NCBI GenBank assembly: GCA_900755895.1 | Contig: CAAEIG010000228.1 | Span: 1-14,713 of the forward strand | Length of the DNA stretch: 14,713 bases | Direction of reading: 5' to 3' | Source of the DNA: Clostridia bacterium | GTDB taxonomy: Bacteria; Bacillota; Clostridia; Oscillospirales; Acutalibacteraceae | In this document: piece after piece, positions 7,180 to 13,357 of the stretch | Numbering within the stretch: the stretch's first letter is position 1 | How the letters are laid out: each line of letters opens with the position of its first letter | The notes under the pieces: model-generated | The model's input: only the letters and a program-made list of their open reading frames with translations | Told to the model about the DNA's origin: nothing | Database searches by the model: none | Program-made: the position numbers and the translations under genes

Positions 7180-7395
7180 ATGAAAGAGTCTGTCTACAGA
7201 AGTTATGATGCCCTTCCCCTGTTTCTCAACTCGAATACCGTGTCAAAGGTTCTCGGAGTGTCATCCTCCAGCACCTATGAACTCATGCACACAGAAGGGT
7301 TCCCCTCTCTGAGGATTGGCAGTCGAATGGTCGTTCCCAAAGAACAATTCATTCAGTGGGTATCCGCGCACACACAGGGAGGTGGCCATCAATGA
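7180..7395 (+). CDS. Excisionase-like helix-turn-helix DNA-binding protein
   Basis: A 71-aa protein with one winged-HTH domain of the excisionase/HTH_17 type: LNSNTVSKVLGVSSSSTYEL (16-35) forms the HTH, then FPSLRIGSRMVVPKEQFIQW (41-60) forms the wing and closing helix. Family members bind DNA at attachment sites to bias recombination toward excision, or act as small regulators. GGAGGT stands 5-6 bases before the ATG. Its stop overlaps the start of the next gene as ATGA, so the two are co-translated. The neighbouring relaxase and recombinases fit an element-control role. Whether it acts as Xis for either recombinase here or as a transcription factor cannot be told from sequence. Confidence 0.8.
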   Translation: MKESVYRSYDALPLFLNSNTVSKVLGVSSSSTYELMHTEGFPSLRIGSRMVVPKEQFIQWVSAHTQGGGHQ

Positions 7396-8039
7396 ATCCG
7401 CTTACCATACCGCGCCATCCGAGTACGTATCGTTTCCCGCTGCCCAACGACATCTGGGTACAAAAACTGAAGCCTCAAGCATTTGCCATTCTGGCCTATC
7501 TCCAGTACCGCTCCTGCCGGAAGATCCATGGTGTGCCTACCATAAGAGAGCTTGCTATGCGCACAAAAATGAGTGTCAAGATGGCGGAGCTGCAAGTGGA
7601 CATTCTGGTCGACCGGGGTCTCATGACCAGTAATCTGCTCCCAACCTGGACGCTGCCCACGGCAGGGAATTTTTTCACTCTTCCGGATGAAGTCTTTTAT
7701 CTGAATCTTAGTCACGGAGCCATCACGGTCTACGCCTACCTGCTGTGCTGTGAGGACCGCCGCTCTCACCAGTGTCATCCCAGCTATAGCACCATCGCAG
7801 AGACTACCGGTCTGTCTGTCAATACTGTGATGAAACACATCACTACGATCTCTGATAAGCAACTCATCACGGTGGAACGCACCAGCTATATCGACCGGCA
7901 TGGGATGAAACAGAACGGCAATAATCTCTATACGATTCTACCTATTCAACAGGCCACGGATGCGTTTTATCAGCAGCAGTTAGACAGATTGGAATCGCCA
8001 GGTGAGCACCAACGGGTGACAGAGGAAGCACCCACGTGA
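7392..8039 (+). CDS. Double helix-turn-helix protein, replication initiator or regulator-like (HTH_36)
   Basis: A 215-aa protein with two winged-helix regions: residues about 30-80 (FAILAYLQYR, IRELAMRTKMSVKMAEL) and about 103-165, the latter with HPSYSTIAETTGLSVNTVMK (129-148), a good match to the HTH_36 type. Such proteins occur in small mobile elements and resemble the N-terminal domains of plasmid replication initiators; the precise role is unknown. I chose the ATG at 7392 because GGGAGGTGG precedes it and it overlaps the previous stop as ATGA. A start at 7356 would lie inside the upstream gene. It is the last gene before the hairpin-rich oriT candidate, so it may act on that DNA. No catalytic motifs are seen. 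Confidence 0.75.
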   Translation: MNPLTIPRHPSTYRFPLPNDIWVQKLKPQAFAILAYLQYRSCRKIHGVPTIRELAMRTKMSVKMAELQVDILVDRGLMTSNLLPTWTLPTAGNFFTLPDEVFYLNLSHGAITVYAYLLCCEDRRSHQCHPSYSTIAETTGLSVNTVMKHITTISDKQLITVERTSYIDRHGMKQNGNNLYTILPIQQATDAFYQQQLDRLESPGEHQRVTEEAPT

Positions 8040-8177
8040 CCGCATATAGGCTGCTGTATAGCCAGGCCACCTGGGGAGCGGGGAGATGATCTCCTCCCTG
8101 GGTTATCGGCCGGTTTTGAGCCGGTTCTGGGGGAGGTAAGAGGGACGAAAGGAAAAGCAGGATAAAGGCCTGGGGTC

Positions 8178-8220
8178 GCCGGTGGCACCTCCGGCCGGTC
8201 ACTTCGCCCCGCAGTGCGGG
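8178..8220. repeat. Two stacked inverted repeats in the oriT candidate
   Basis: GCCGGTGG (8178-8185) pairs with CCTCCGGC (8188-8195) except for one T-T mismatch. The perfect stem CCCGC/GCGGG (8208-8212 and 8216-8220) with loop AGT follows 12 bp later. Paired hairpins next to a nick site are typical relaxase and accessory protein binding structures. Confidence 0.5.
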
Positions 8221-8271
8221 TCGTTACGGGGGTTTTTCGGTGTATCAAAAGTGGGGTCAAAAACAACAGGC

Positions 8272-8299
8272 GGGGATCACGTTTGCGGTCATGATCCCC
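8272..8299. repeat. 8-bp perfect inverted repeat upstream of the accessory gene
   Basis: GGGGATCA (8272-8279) and TGATCCCC (8292-8299) flank a 12-nt loop. It lies 57 bp before the accessory gene start, between the two GGGGTCAA direct repeats, so it may bind the accessory protein or regulate its gene. It has no following T tract and is unlikely to be a terminator. Confidence 0.5.
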
Positions 8300-8355
8300 A
8301 AACCCCTACTGTCACAAGGAAAAAACAGGGGTCAACCCCCGGAAAGGAGCAGTTT

Positions 8356-8775
8356 ATGGGCAGAAAAGAGAAATTCGCCTTCTACCTCTCCCCGGAGAAG
8401 AAAGCACTTCTGGAACGACGGTATCAGGAGGACGGAAGCCGGAGCCTCACCGCCTTCATTGAGAACGCCGTGGACTTCTACCTGGACTACCTCAGCGCCA
8501 ACAGCGCTGGACTGTTCCTTCCCACCTCCATCAAGTCCTATCTGGATGGACGGCTGGGACAGTTGGAGGAGCGGCTGTCCTCCATCGCCTTTCGTCAAGC
8601 AGTGGAACAGGACATGGTGGCCGGTATCTTGGCGGACACCTATCAATTTGGTGACGAGGACCTCCGCCGCCGGCGGGCGGGGAGCGTGCAGAATGTGAAA
8701 AAGACCAACGGCCGCATCTCACTGGAACAGCGGGTGCGGGGAGCCTGGGAGGAGGACGATGAGTGGCTCGACTGA
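8356..8775 (+). CDS. Relaxosome accessory protein (MobC-like, ribbon-helix-helix type)
   Basis: A 139-aa protein with a short N-terminal DNA-binding segment (FAFYLSPEKKALLERRYQED, 7-26, then RSLTAFIENAVDFYLDYL, about 29-46). This strand-helix-helix order resembles ribbon-helix-helix proteins found upstream of relaxases. The middle contains RLGQLEERLSSI, a likely dimerising helix, and the C-terminus is charged. AAAGGAG precedes the ATG at 8356 by six or so bases; longer upstream frames run through the oriT hairpins and are rejected. The last 13 nt overlap the relaxase start, so the two are translationally coupled. Role in loading the relaxase on oriT is inferred from position and fold pattern, since this group varies greatly in sequence. 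Confidence 0.7.
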   Translation: MGRKEKFAFYLSPEKKALLERRYQEDGSRSLTAFIENAVDFYLDYLSANSAGLFLPTSIKSYLDGRLGQLEERLSSIAFRQAVEQDMVAGILADTYQFGDEDLRRRRAGSVQNVKKTNGRISLEQRVRGAWEEDDEWLD

Positions 8776-10721
8776 TTATGAAAAGTCCCTACCTGAAGTG
8801 CGGCAACGGCAGTTCTGTCAGTGGATACCTGCGATACATTGGGACACGGGAGCGTGTGGAGTTGCTTCCGGATGACCGTCCGCCCACAAGAAAGCAGGAG
8901 CAGCTCATCACAAAATTGGTGAAGGATTTTCCTGATAGCAAAGAGTTGGATGAGCACTCCGACTGCAAAACCAAACCAACAAAATCCAACGCCTCTGCGT
9001 TCATCTCCAGGTCACTGGAGGAAAACTGGCCGGCGGTGCAGCAGTCGGAGGGCTACATGAAGTACATCGCTACTCGGCCCAGAGCGGAACGATTAGGCAA
9101 TCACGGTCTGTTCAGTGACGAGGACAGTGTGGACTTGGCAAAAGCTATGGACGAACTGGATCACTACACCGGAAATGTGTGGACGCACATCCTCTCCCTG
9201 AAGCGCGAGGACGCCGCCCGCCTTGGCTACGACAATGCCAAGGCATGGATGAATTTACTCCGGGCCAACCGCAATGACATCGCTGCCGCCATGAACATCT
9301 CGCTGAATCACTTCCGCTGGTACGCTGCCTACCACGATGAGGGCAAGCACCCCCATGTCCATATGATGGCATGGTCGACGGTGCCAGGTGAAGCCTATCT
9401 GACGCGGGAGGGCATCCAAAAGATCAAGTCAACACTGACCAACCAAATATTCAAGCAGGAGATGCTCCACACCTATGAGCAGAAATCTCAGTCGCGGGAC
9501 GAGCTGGTGCGGGAGGCGCGGCGGACCATCCGAAAACTCACACAAGAGATGGCCCGGAGCATCTGCTCGGTTCCGGAGATCGAGCAGAAGATGGAACAGC
9601 TGGCCACGCAGCTGGAGACGGTCAAGGGCAAGAAGTCCTACGGCTACCTCCCCAAGCCGGTGAAGAAAACCGTAGACGAAATCGTGGATAAGCTGGAGGA
9701 GCTGCCGGTGGTCCGTGAGTGCTACGACCAGTGGCGCGCTCTCCAAAATGAAGTTGACAGCTACTACCACGACATGCCCAAAGAAAAGAAAAAGCTGTCT
9801 CAGGAGAAAGAGTTCCGTCAGATCAAGAACGCTGTCATCCAGGAGGCGGAGCGGATACGGTTGGGGGATATCACCTTCGAGGACGCTGACCTGACCGGCC
9901 ATGACGAACCGGAGCAAGTGCGAGGCGAGTCCTATGCCTGCTGGGAACTGCGGCAGATTATTCAGGACGACACCCTCCCCCTGGCCGACCGGGACGGCGC
10001 GATGGAGGAATTGGAGCGGCTGGCGGAACGAGGAGATACCCACGCCCAGTACCTGATGGGCCTACTCTATCGGGATGGTCCTCTGCTGATTCCGGACAGC
10101 CGGAGGACGAAGCACTGGCTCGTTCAAGCGGACAAGCAAAACCTTCCAGAGGCACAGTATGCTCTGGGGAAACTGCTTCTCTCTGACGATCCCGAAGTCC
10201 GAGACCCGGACGAGGGCATCCGCTGGCTGAAAGAAGCGGCGGCCCAGGGAAATTCCTGGGCCGCCTACTGGCTGGGAAAGGAGTATCTGACCGGCGAGGT
10301 GCTGACTAAAGATACCGCCAAAGCGGTAGATTGGTTCACACAATCTGCAGAAGCGGACAACCAGTATGCCCAGTATATGCTGGGCAAGTTGTACCTGACA
10401 GGACAGGGCATGACTCACGACCAGACCCAGGCGATGAACTGGTTCAGCCGCTCCGCCGCCCAGGGAAACCAGTACGCTCAGTTCTTCCTGGAACGGCAGA
10501 GTGACCTCCGTCCGCCCTCCGTTATGCTGTCAGCCACCCGCCTGCTCTACCACATGAGCCGGATCTTCGAGGATCGCTCTCTGCCCCGATCTGGCGCTAG
10601 CATCCATGTCGACAGCAAACTTCGAAGAAAAATCCAGGAGAAGAAGATTGCCATGGGCCACAAGCCGGACGACCACGAGGAGGAACAGATTCAGGCCTGG
10701 GGTGGTATGACCATGAAATAA
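8763..10721 (+). CDS. MobP3-type relaxase with C-terminal Sel1 repeats
   Basis: Relaxases nick oriT through an active-site tyrosine and lead the strand into the recipient. The 652-aa protein starts with MARLIMKSPYLKCGNG and shows SGYLRYIGTRERVE (20-33; candidate Y22 or Y25), a related motif GYMKYIATRPRAE (97-109), and the metal-binding histidine motif YHDEGKHPHVHMMAW (190-204; H191, H196, H198, H200). A charged helical linker (about 230-400) leads to at least four Sel1-like repeats at about 420-579, for example AQYMLGKLYLTGQGMTHDQT. Such repeats usually mediate protein contacts. The start is a GTG; an AGGAGG seven bases upstream and conservation of the first strand support it over an ATG at 8778. 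It overlaps the accessory gene by 13 nt. No coupling protein or type IV secretion gene is in view, so transfer probably relies on a helper element. Confidence 0.88.
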   Translation: MARLIMKSPYLKCGNGSSVSGYLRYIGTRERVELLPDDRPPTRKQEQLITKLVKDFPDSKELDEHSDCKTKPTKSNASAFISRSLEENWPAVQQSEGYMKYIATRPRAERLGNHGLFSDEDSVDLAKAMDELDHYTGNVWTHILSLKREDAARLGYDNAKAWMNLLRANRNDIAAAMNISLNHFRWYAAYHDEGKHPHVHMMAWSTVPGEAYLTREGIQKIKSTLTNQIFKQEMLHTYEQKSQSRDELVREARRTIRKLTQEMARSICSVPEIEQKMEQLATQLETVKGKKSYGYLPKPVKKTVDEIVDKLEELPVVRECYDQWRALQNEVDSYYHDMPKEKKKLSQEKEFRQIKNAVIQEAERIRLGDITFEDADLTGHDEPEQVRGESYACWELRQIIQDDTLPLADRDGAMEELERLAERGDTHAQYLMGLLYRDGPLLIPDSRRTKHWLVQADKQNLPEAQYALGKLLLSDDPEVRDPDEGIRWLKEAAAQGNSWAAYWLGKEYLTGEVLTKDTAKAVDWFTQSAEADNQYAQYMLGKLYLTGQGMTHDQTQAMNWFSRSAAQGNQYAQFFLERQSDLRPPSVMLSATRLLYHMSRIFEDRSLPRSGASIHVDSKLRRKIQEKKIAMGHKPDDHEEEQIQAWGGMTMK

Positions 10722-10724
10722 TAA

Positions 10725-10756
10725 AGTACCGCACAGTAACAGGACTGTTCGGTACT
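10725..10756. terminator. Bidirectional hairpin terminator between relaxase and fic
   Basis: AGTACCG (10725-10731) pairs with CGGTACT (10750-10756). After one C-T mismatch, ACAGT pairs with ACTGT around the loop AACAGG. It begins right after the relaxase TAATAA. On the minus strand it is followed by CTTTATTATTT, so it mainly suits the convergent fic transcript; the plus-strand side lacks a T run. Confidence 0.7.
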
Positions 10757-10766
10757 CAAATGTCTA

Positions 10767-11381
10767 TCAAAATGTCATATCTAATCCCATGGTTGGCCCT
10801 TGGATCCTTTGCGCAAAAAACTCGATCAATGGATCCATCACTCCTTGCGCTGCGTATATTGTTGCGATCATGAACTCATCCGGGTCGGCGTCTGACAAAT
10901 CAAACTCATAGCCTAAGTGACGAATCCACTGGGTAAAAAAGAGCCGCTGGGTTCTTCCGTTTCCCTCCCGGAATGGGTGTAGCATATTGATCGTATTGTA
11001 AAAATCCGCAATTGCCTCGATGAATTTCTGATGAGAAAGACCTTCATCGGTAAAGGTAGCTAACCGAGAAAAACACGCATCCGCACACGACGGAATCTCA
11101 GCAGCAGGAACAAAAACCGTTCCCTTTTTTGAAATCTTGATCGTACGTATCTGCCCTGCCCAATTGTAGAGATCGCAAAACAAAAAATGATGGATGGATT
11201 TGTAATGTGCAAAATCAAATGCACCTGCCATCGGCTGCTGATCCAGCAAACTGGCCTTGCCCAAAACAATAGCCGCTTCGGTCTCCGCCAGTTTCTCCTC
11301 ATCCTGAATCCCTAGTTTATTGATTAGGCAGGTCGTCCCTGGATAGCAGTCCTCTGTAAGCGCGTCTATGCTGTACGCCAT
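10767..11381 (-). CDS. fic: Fic family AMP-transferase toxin (class I)
   Basis: Fic enzymes transfer AMP from ATP to target protein hydroxyls; class I members such as VbhT and FicT poison topoisomerases and are held by a separate antitoxin. The 204-aa protein has the complete catalytic motif HPFREGNGRTQR (135-146) with H135 as the base, and the flap LYNWAGQIRTIKISKKGT (71-88). I see no (S/T)xxxE(G/N) inhibitory motif positioned before or after the Fic fold, so inhibition should come in trans from the upstream 55-aa gene. That gene ends one base before this ATG, and AAGGGAAGG lies in its last codons, so the toxin is translated by coupling. The pair is convergent with the relaxase and sits inside the mobile module, as addiction systems often do. 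The target protein is unknown. Confidence 0.92.
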   Translation of the reverse strand: MAYSIDALTEDCYPGTTCLINKLGIQDEEKLAETEAAIVLGKASLLDQQPMAGAFDFAHYKSIHHFLFCDLYNWAGQIRTIKISKKGTVFVPAAEIPSCADACFSRLATFTDEGLSHQKFIEAIADFYNTINMLHPFREGNGRTQRLFFTQWIRHLGYEFDLSDADPDEFMIATIYAAQGVMDPLIEFFAQRIQGPTMGLDMTF

Positions 11382-11382
11382 A

Positions 11383-11550
11383 TCAGGCCTTCCCTTCGCC
11401 TGAAATCACTTGCGTCAGATATTCCTGCAGCGTGATCTCCCCGGCCAGCAGCTTGCGGCAAAGTTCCTTACAGGCATCCGTGACAGAAAACCCCTCCATT
11501 CTCAGGGAAAGCTCCGCTGTCCGAATGGAGCGTTCAATGGAGTCAGACAT
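11383..11550 (-). CDS. VbhA-type antitoxin of the Fic toxin
   Basis: A 55-aa protein that starts MSDSIERSIRTAELSLRMEG and ends in GEGKA. It contains SLRMEG (15-20), an exact match to the Fic inhibitory motif (S/T)xxxE(G/N), in which the glutamate blocks ATP positioning in the partner Fic protein. The later segment CRKLLAGEITLQEY (31-44) matches the second helix of antitoxin VbhA domains. The ATG at 11550 is preceded by GGGGAGGG with a six-base spacer and by a good promoter. It lies one base upstream of fic. Its short length makes it easy to miss in automated annotation. The assignment rests on motif, size and operon order together. Confidence 0.88.
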   Translation of the reverse strand: MSDSIERSIRTAELSLRMEGFSVTDACKELCRKLLAGEITLQEYLTQVISGEGKA

Positions 11551-11587
11551 GTTTATCCCTCCCCCGAATCAGGTTCTTTGTGCCTGC

Positions 11588-11616
11588 ATTGTAGCATAAG
11601 ACCATCGCCGTTGCAA
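11588..11616 (-). promoter_or_regulatory. Promoter of the antitoxin-fic operon
   Basis: On the minus strand TTGCAA (11611-11616) and TACAAT (11588-11593) are spaced by 17 bp, with a TG one base before the -10 box (extended -10). Transcription would start near 11581, some 30 nt before the antitoxin ATG. Confidence 0.7.
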
Positions 11617-11659
11617 GGGGCGCAGGTACGAAGTAACCATGTATCTGCATAAAGACACG

Positions 11660-11703
11660 TGGGGCTAAAGATGAGAAGAATATCTTTCTTCCGATCTGCC
11701 CCA
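11660..11703. repeat. Nested inverted repeats upstream of the DUF6809-recombinase operon
   Basis: TGGGGC (11660-11665) pairs with GCCCCA (11698-11703), and inside it AAAGAT (11667-11672) pairs with ATCTTT (11682-11687). It stands in the 226-bp non-coding stretch 11617-11842 between two divergent operons. Further on, TGATAA occurs at 11756-11761 and again at 11767-11772, an 11-bp spacing. No gene is seen here, and no strong plus-strand promoter; a weak extended -10 (TGGTATGTT) lies near 11808-11816. Confidence 0.35.
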
Positions 11704-11842
11704 GCTTTGAGATTGCGACGCTGTTAACAATGAATGCGGCGGCAGAGCGCCCAAATGATAACAGTTTGATAATTGTGCGCCGTACCACTGGCTATTTCTG
11801 TTTTCTGTGGTATGTTGTGTCGTTAGAAAGGAGGCGGCACAC

Positions 11843-12145
11843 ATGCGAGACACCCTGGAGAATCTGTACTTTGGAAAGATCACACCCAATGAGCAAGACA
11901 TCACACCTGGCCCCGTTCTAGCAGACGCAATGGACCGGGCAGAGCAGTGTGAGGAGAAGCTCACTGCCCAGTTGGAGGGAGAGAAGAAAACTCTGCTGCT
12001 CCGGCTCCTCAACGCGGAGAATGAGATCAGCAGCACCATGGCCCTGGAGCACTTCATCCTGGGGTTCCGGCTGGGGATGAGAATAGCTATGGAGGCCCTG
12101 GATGAGGACGACGGAAGCCTGACGATGTATCGGGAGGAGGGATAG
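11843..12145 (+). CDS. DUF6809 family protein
   Basis: A 100-aa acidic, helical protein that I recognise as DUF6809: LENLYFGKITPNEQ (5-18) at the start, a long central helix (about 27-60), and a C-terminal block EHFILGFRLGMRIAMEAL (69-86). Its function is not established; members often lie next to recombinases or HTH regulators in Clostridia. I chose the ATG at 11843, which follows AAAGGAGG by eight bases, over an in-frame ATG at 11807 with no ribosome binding site. It is separated by three bases from the first recombinase, so the two are co-expressed. A part in controlling recombination is only suggested by context. Confidence 0.75.
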   Translation: MRDTLENLYFGKITPNEQDITPGPVLADAMDRAEQCEEKLTAQLEGEKKTLLLRLLNAENEISSTMALEHFILGFRLGMRIAMEALDEDDGSLTMYREEG

Positions 12146-12148
12146 CTT

Positions 12149-13357
12149 ATGGGAAAGAGACGTCCATCCGGCGACGGCATGGTTCGGAAACGGGAGGACG
12201 GCCGTTGGGAGGGCCGCATCGTGGTAGGCCACAAGGGCAACGGGGATTCCATCTTCCGATATATCTACGCAGATACCCAGAAAGAACTGACAACTAAGCT
12301 CCGGCAAAATATTGATGCGTTCCAAGATGTGGAGCTCACAGAACAGAGCAAAATGACACTGGCACAGTGGCTCGATGAATGGCTGGAGAAGCACATGACA
12401 GGAACGGTCCGCCCCGGCACCCTGGAGGGATACCGGAAGGACATGGACAACCATGTGAAGCCATACCTGGGGGAAAAGCTATTGATAAAACTGACATCTG
12501 ATGACCTGCGGGAACTGTATCAGCTTCTCCTGGAACGAGGGCGCAAACTCCCCCGCCAGAACTGTGGGCCTGGGCTGGCTCCGGCCACCGTCCGGGGAAT
12601 CCACACCACCCTCCACCACGCATTGAAAACGGCAGCGGACGAGGGCCTGATCCCCTTCAATCCCGCAGAAAAAGTAACTCCGCCCAGCGTGCCAAACACA
12701 CCCAAGCGGGTACTTACCCACGACCAGCTGGAAAAATTCCTGTGCGCAATTCGATTCGACCCCATCTGGCACGATTTCTTCTATACCGAACTGACCACCG
12801 GCCTGCGCCGTGGGGAGCTGTGCGGCCTAACATGGGAGGATTTCGACAGTAAGGCAGGCACCCTCAAGGTGCGGAGAACGATCTACGCCCGAAAGGGCGG
12901 AGGGCTGGAGGCAGGAGAAACCAAGACCTATGCGGGACAGCGGACGATCCTGCTCCCCCACAGCACTGTCCAGCTTCTGAGGGAACGGAAACGTTCTGCC
13001 TTGACCCAGTGGATCTTCCCTGATCCCCTCCGCCCGGAGCGGCCGGTGAACCCAGGAAGCGCATACCGAAGACTGAAGGAGCTGTTGCAACAGGCCGAAC
13101 TGCCCAGCCTTCGGTTCCATGATCTGAGGCACACGTTCGCTACTCACGCTCTGGCCTCCGGGGTGGACGCCAAGACCCTCTCACGCATTCTGGGCCACAC
13201 CAAGGCCAGCTTTACCCTGGACACCTACACCCATGTCACCGGGGATATGCACCGAAACGCCGCAGAGATCGTTGGAAATGTGGTAACGGAGTGGTTAGGA
13301 GATGATCTGACTGTATGGCAAAACGAAGGAAACGGGGCGACGGCAGCCTCCACCTGA
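12149..13357 (+). CDS. Tyrosine recombinase (site-specific integrase)
   Basis: A 402-aa integrase of the phage/ICE type. An N-terminal arm-type DNA-binding domain (about 5-52, with GDGMVRKREDGRWEGRIVVG at 8-27) is followed by a SAM-like core-binding domain (about 70-175, LAQWLDEWLEKHM) and the catalytic domain. Catalytic residues are all visible: R220 in TTGLRRGEL, K259, H324-x2-R327 in HDLRHTF, H350 in ILGH, and Y360 in LDTYTHV. AGGAGG precedes the ATG by eight bases. It lies three bases after DUF6809, and its last 43 nt overlap the second recombinase. The protein looks complete and active. Which attachment site it uses is unknown. Confidence 0.95.
   Translation: MGKRRPSGDGMVRKREDGRWEGRIVVGHKGNGDSIFRYIYADTQKELTTKLRQNIDAFQDVELTEQSKMTLAQWLDEWLEKHMTGTVRPGTLEGYRKDMDNHVKPYLGEKLLIKLTSDDLRELYQLLLERGRKLPRQNCGPGLAPATVRGIHTTLHHALKTAADEGLIPFNPAEKVTPPSVPNTPKRVLTHDQLEKFLCAIRFDPIWHDFFYTELTTGLRRGELCGLTWEDFDSKAGTLKVRRTIYARKGGGLEAGETKTYAGQRTILLPHSTVQLLRERKRSALTQWIFPDPLRPERPVNPGSAYRRLKELLQQAELPSLRFHDLRHTFATHALASGVDAKTLSRILGHTKASFTLDTYTHVTGDMHRNAAEIVGNVVTEWLGDDLTVWQNEGNGATAAST

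Larger units (their letters stand above)
8040..8355 (+). other. Probable origin of transfer (oriT) region, non-coding and hairpin-rich
   Basis: This 316-bp stretch holds no gene. It sits immediately upstream of the relaxosome accessory and relaxase genes, the usual place of oriT. It contains a series of short stem-loops: CCAGG-cca-CCTGG (8062-8074), GGAGAT-g-ATCTCC (8082-8094), an 8-bp stem with one mismatch at 8178-8195, CCCGC-agt-GCGGG (8208-8220) and GGGGATCA...TGATCCCC (8272-8299). GGGGTCAA appears twice (8253-8260 and 8328-8335). A conserved-looking run GTCGTTACGGGGG directly follows the 8208-8220 stem and is my best guess for the nick neighbourhood. No nick site is proven. Confidence 0.6.

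Noticed and set aside
8272..8299. Intrinsic terminator before the accessory gene
   Set aside because: The stem lacks a T run on either strand and has a 12-nt loop; an oriT or operator role fits better.
8182..8355. Extended start of the relaxosome accessory gene
   Set aside because: It would run through the hairpins of the oriT candidate; a strong ribosome binding site stands before the ATG at 8356.
9429..10043. 204-codon minus-strand frame inside the relaxase gene
   Set aside because: Antisense shadow of a confidently assigned relaxase; leucine-rich with no recognisable domain.
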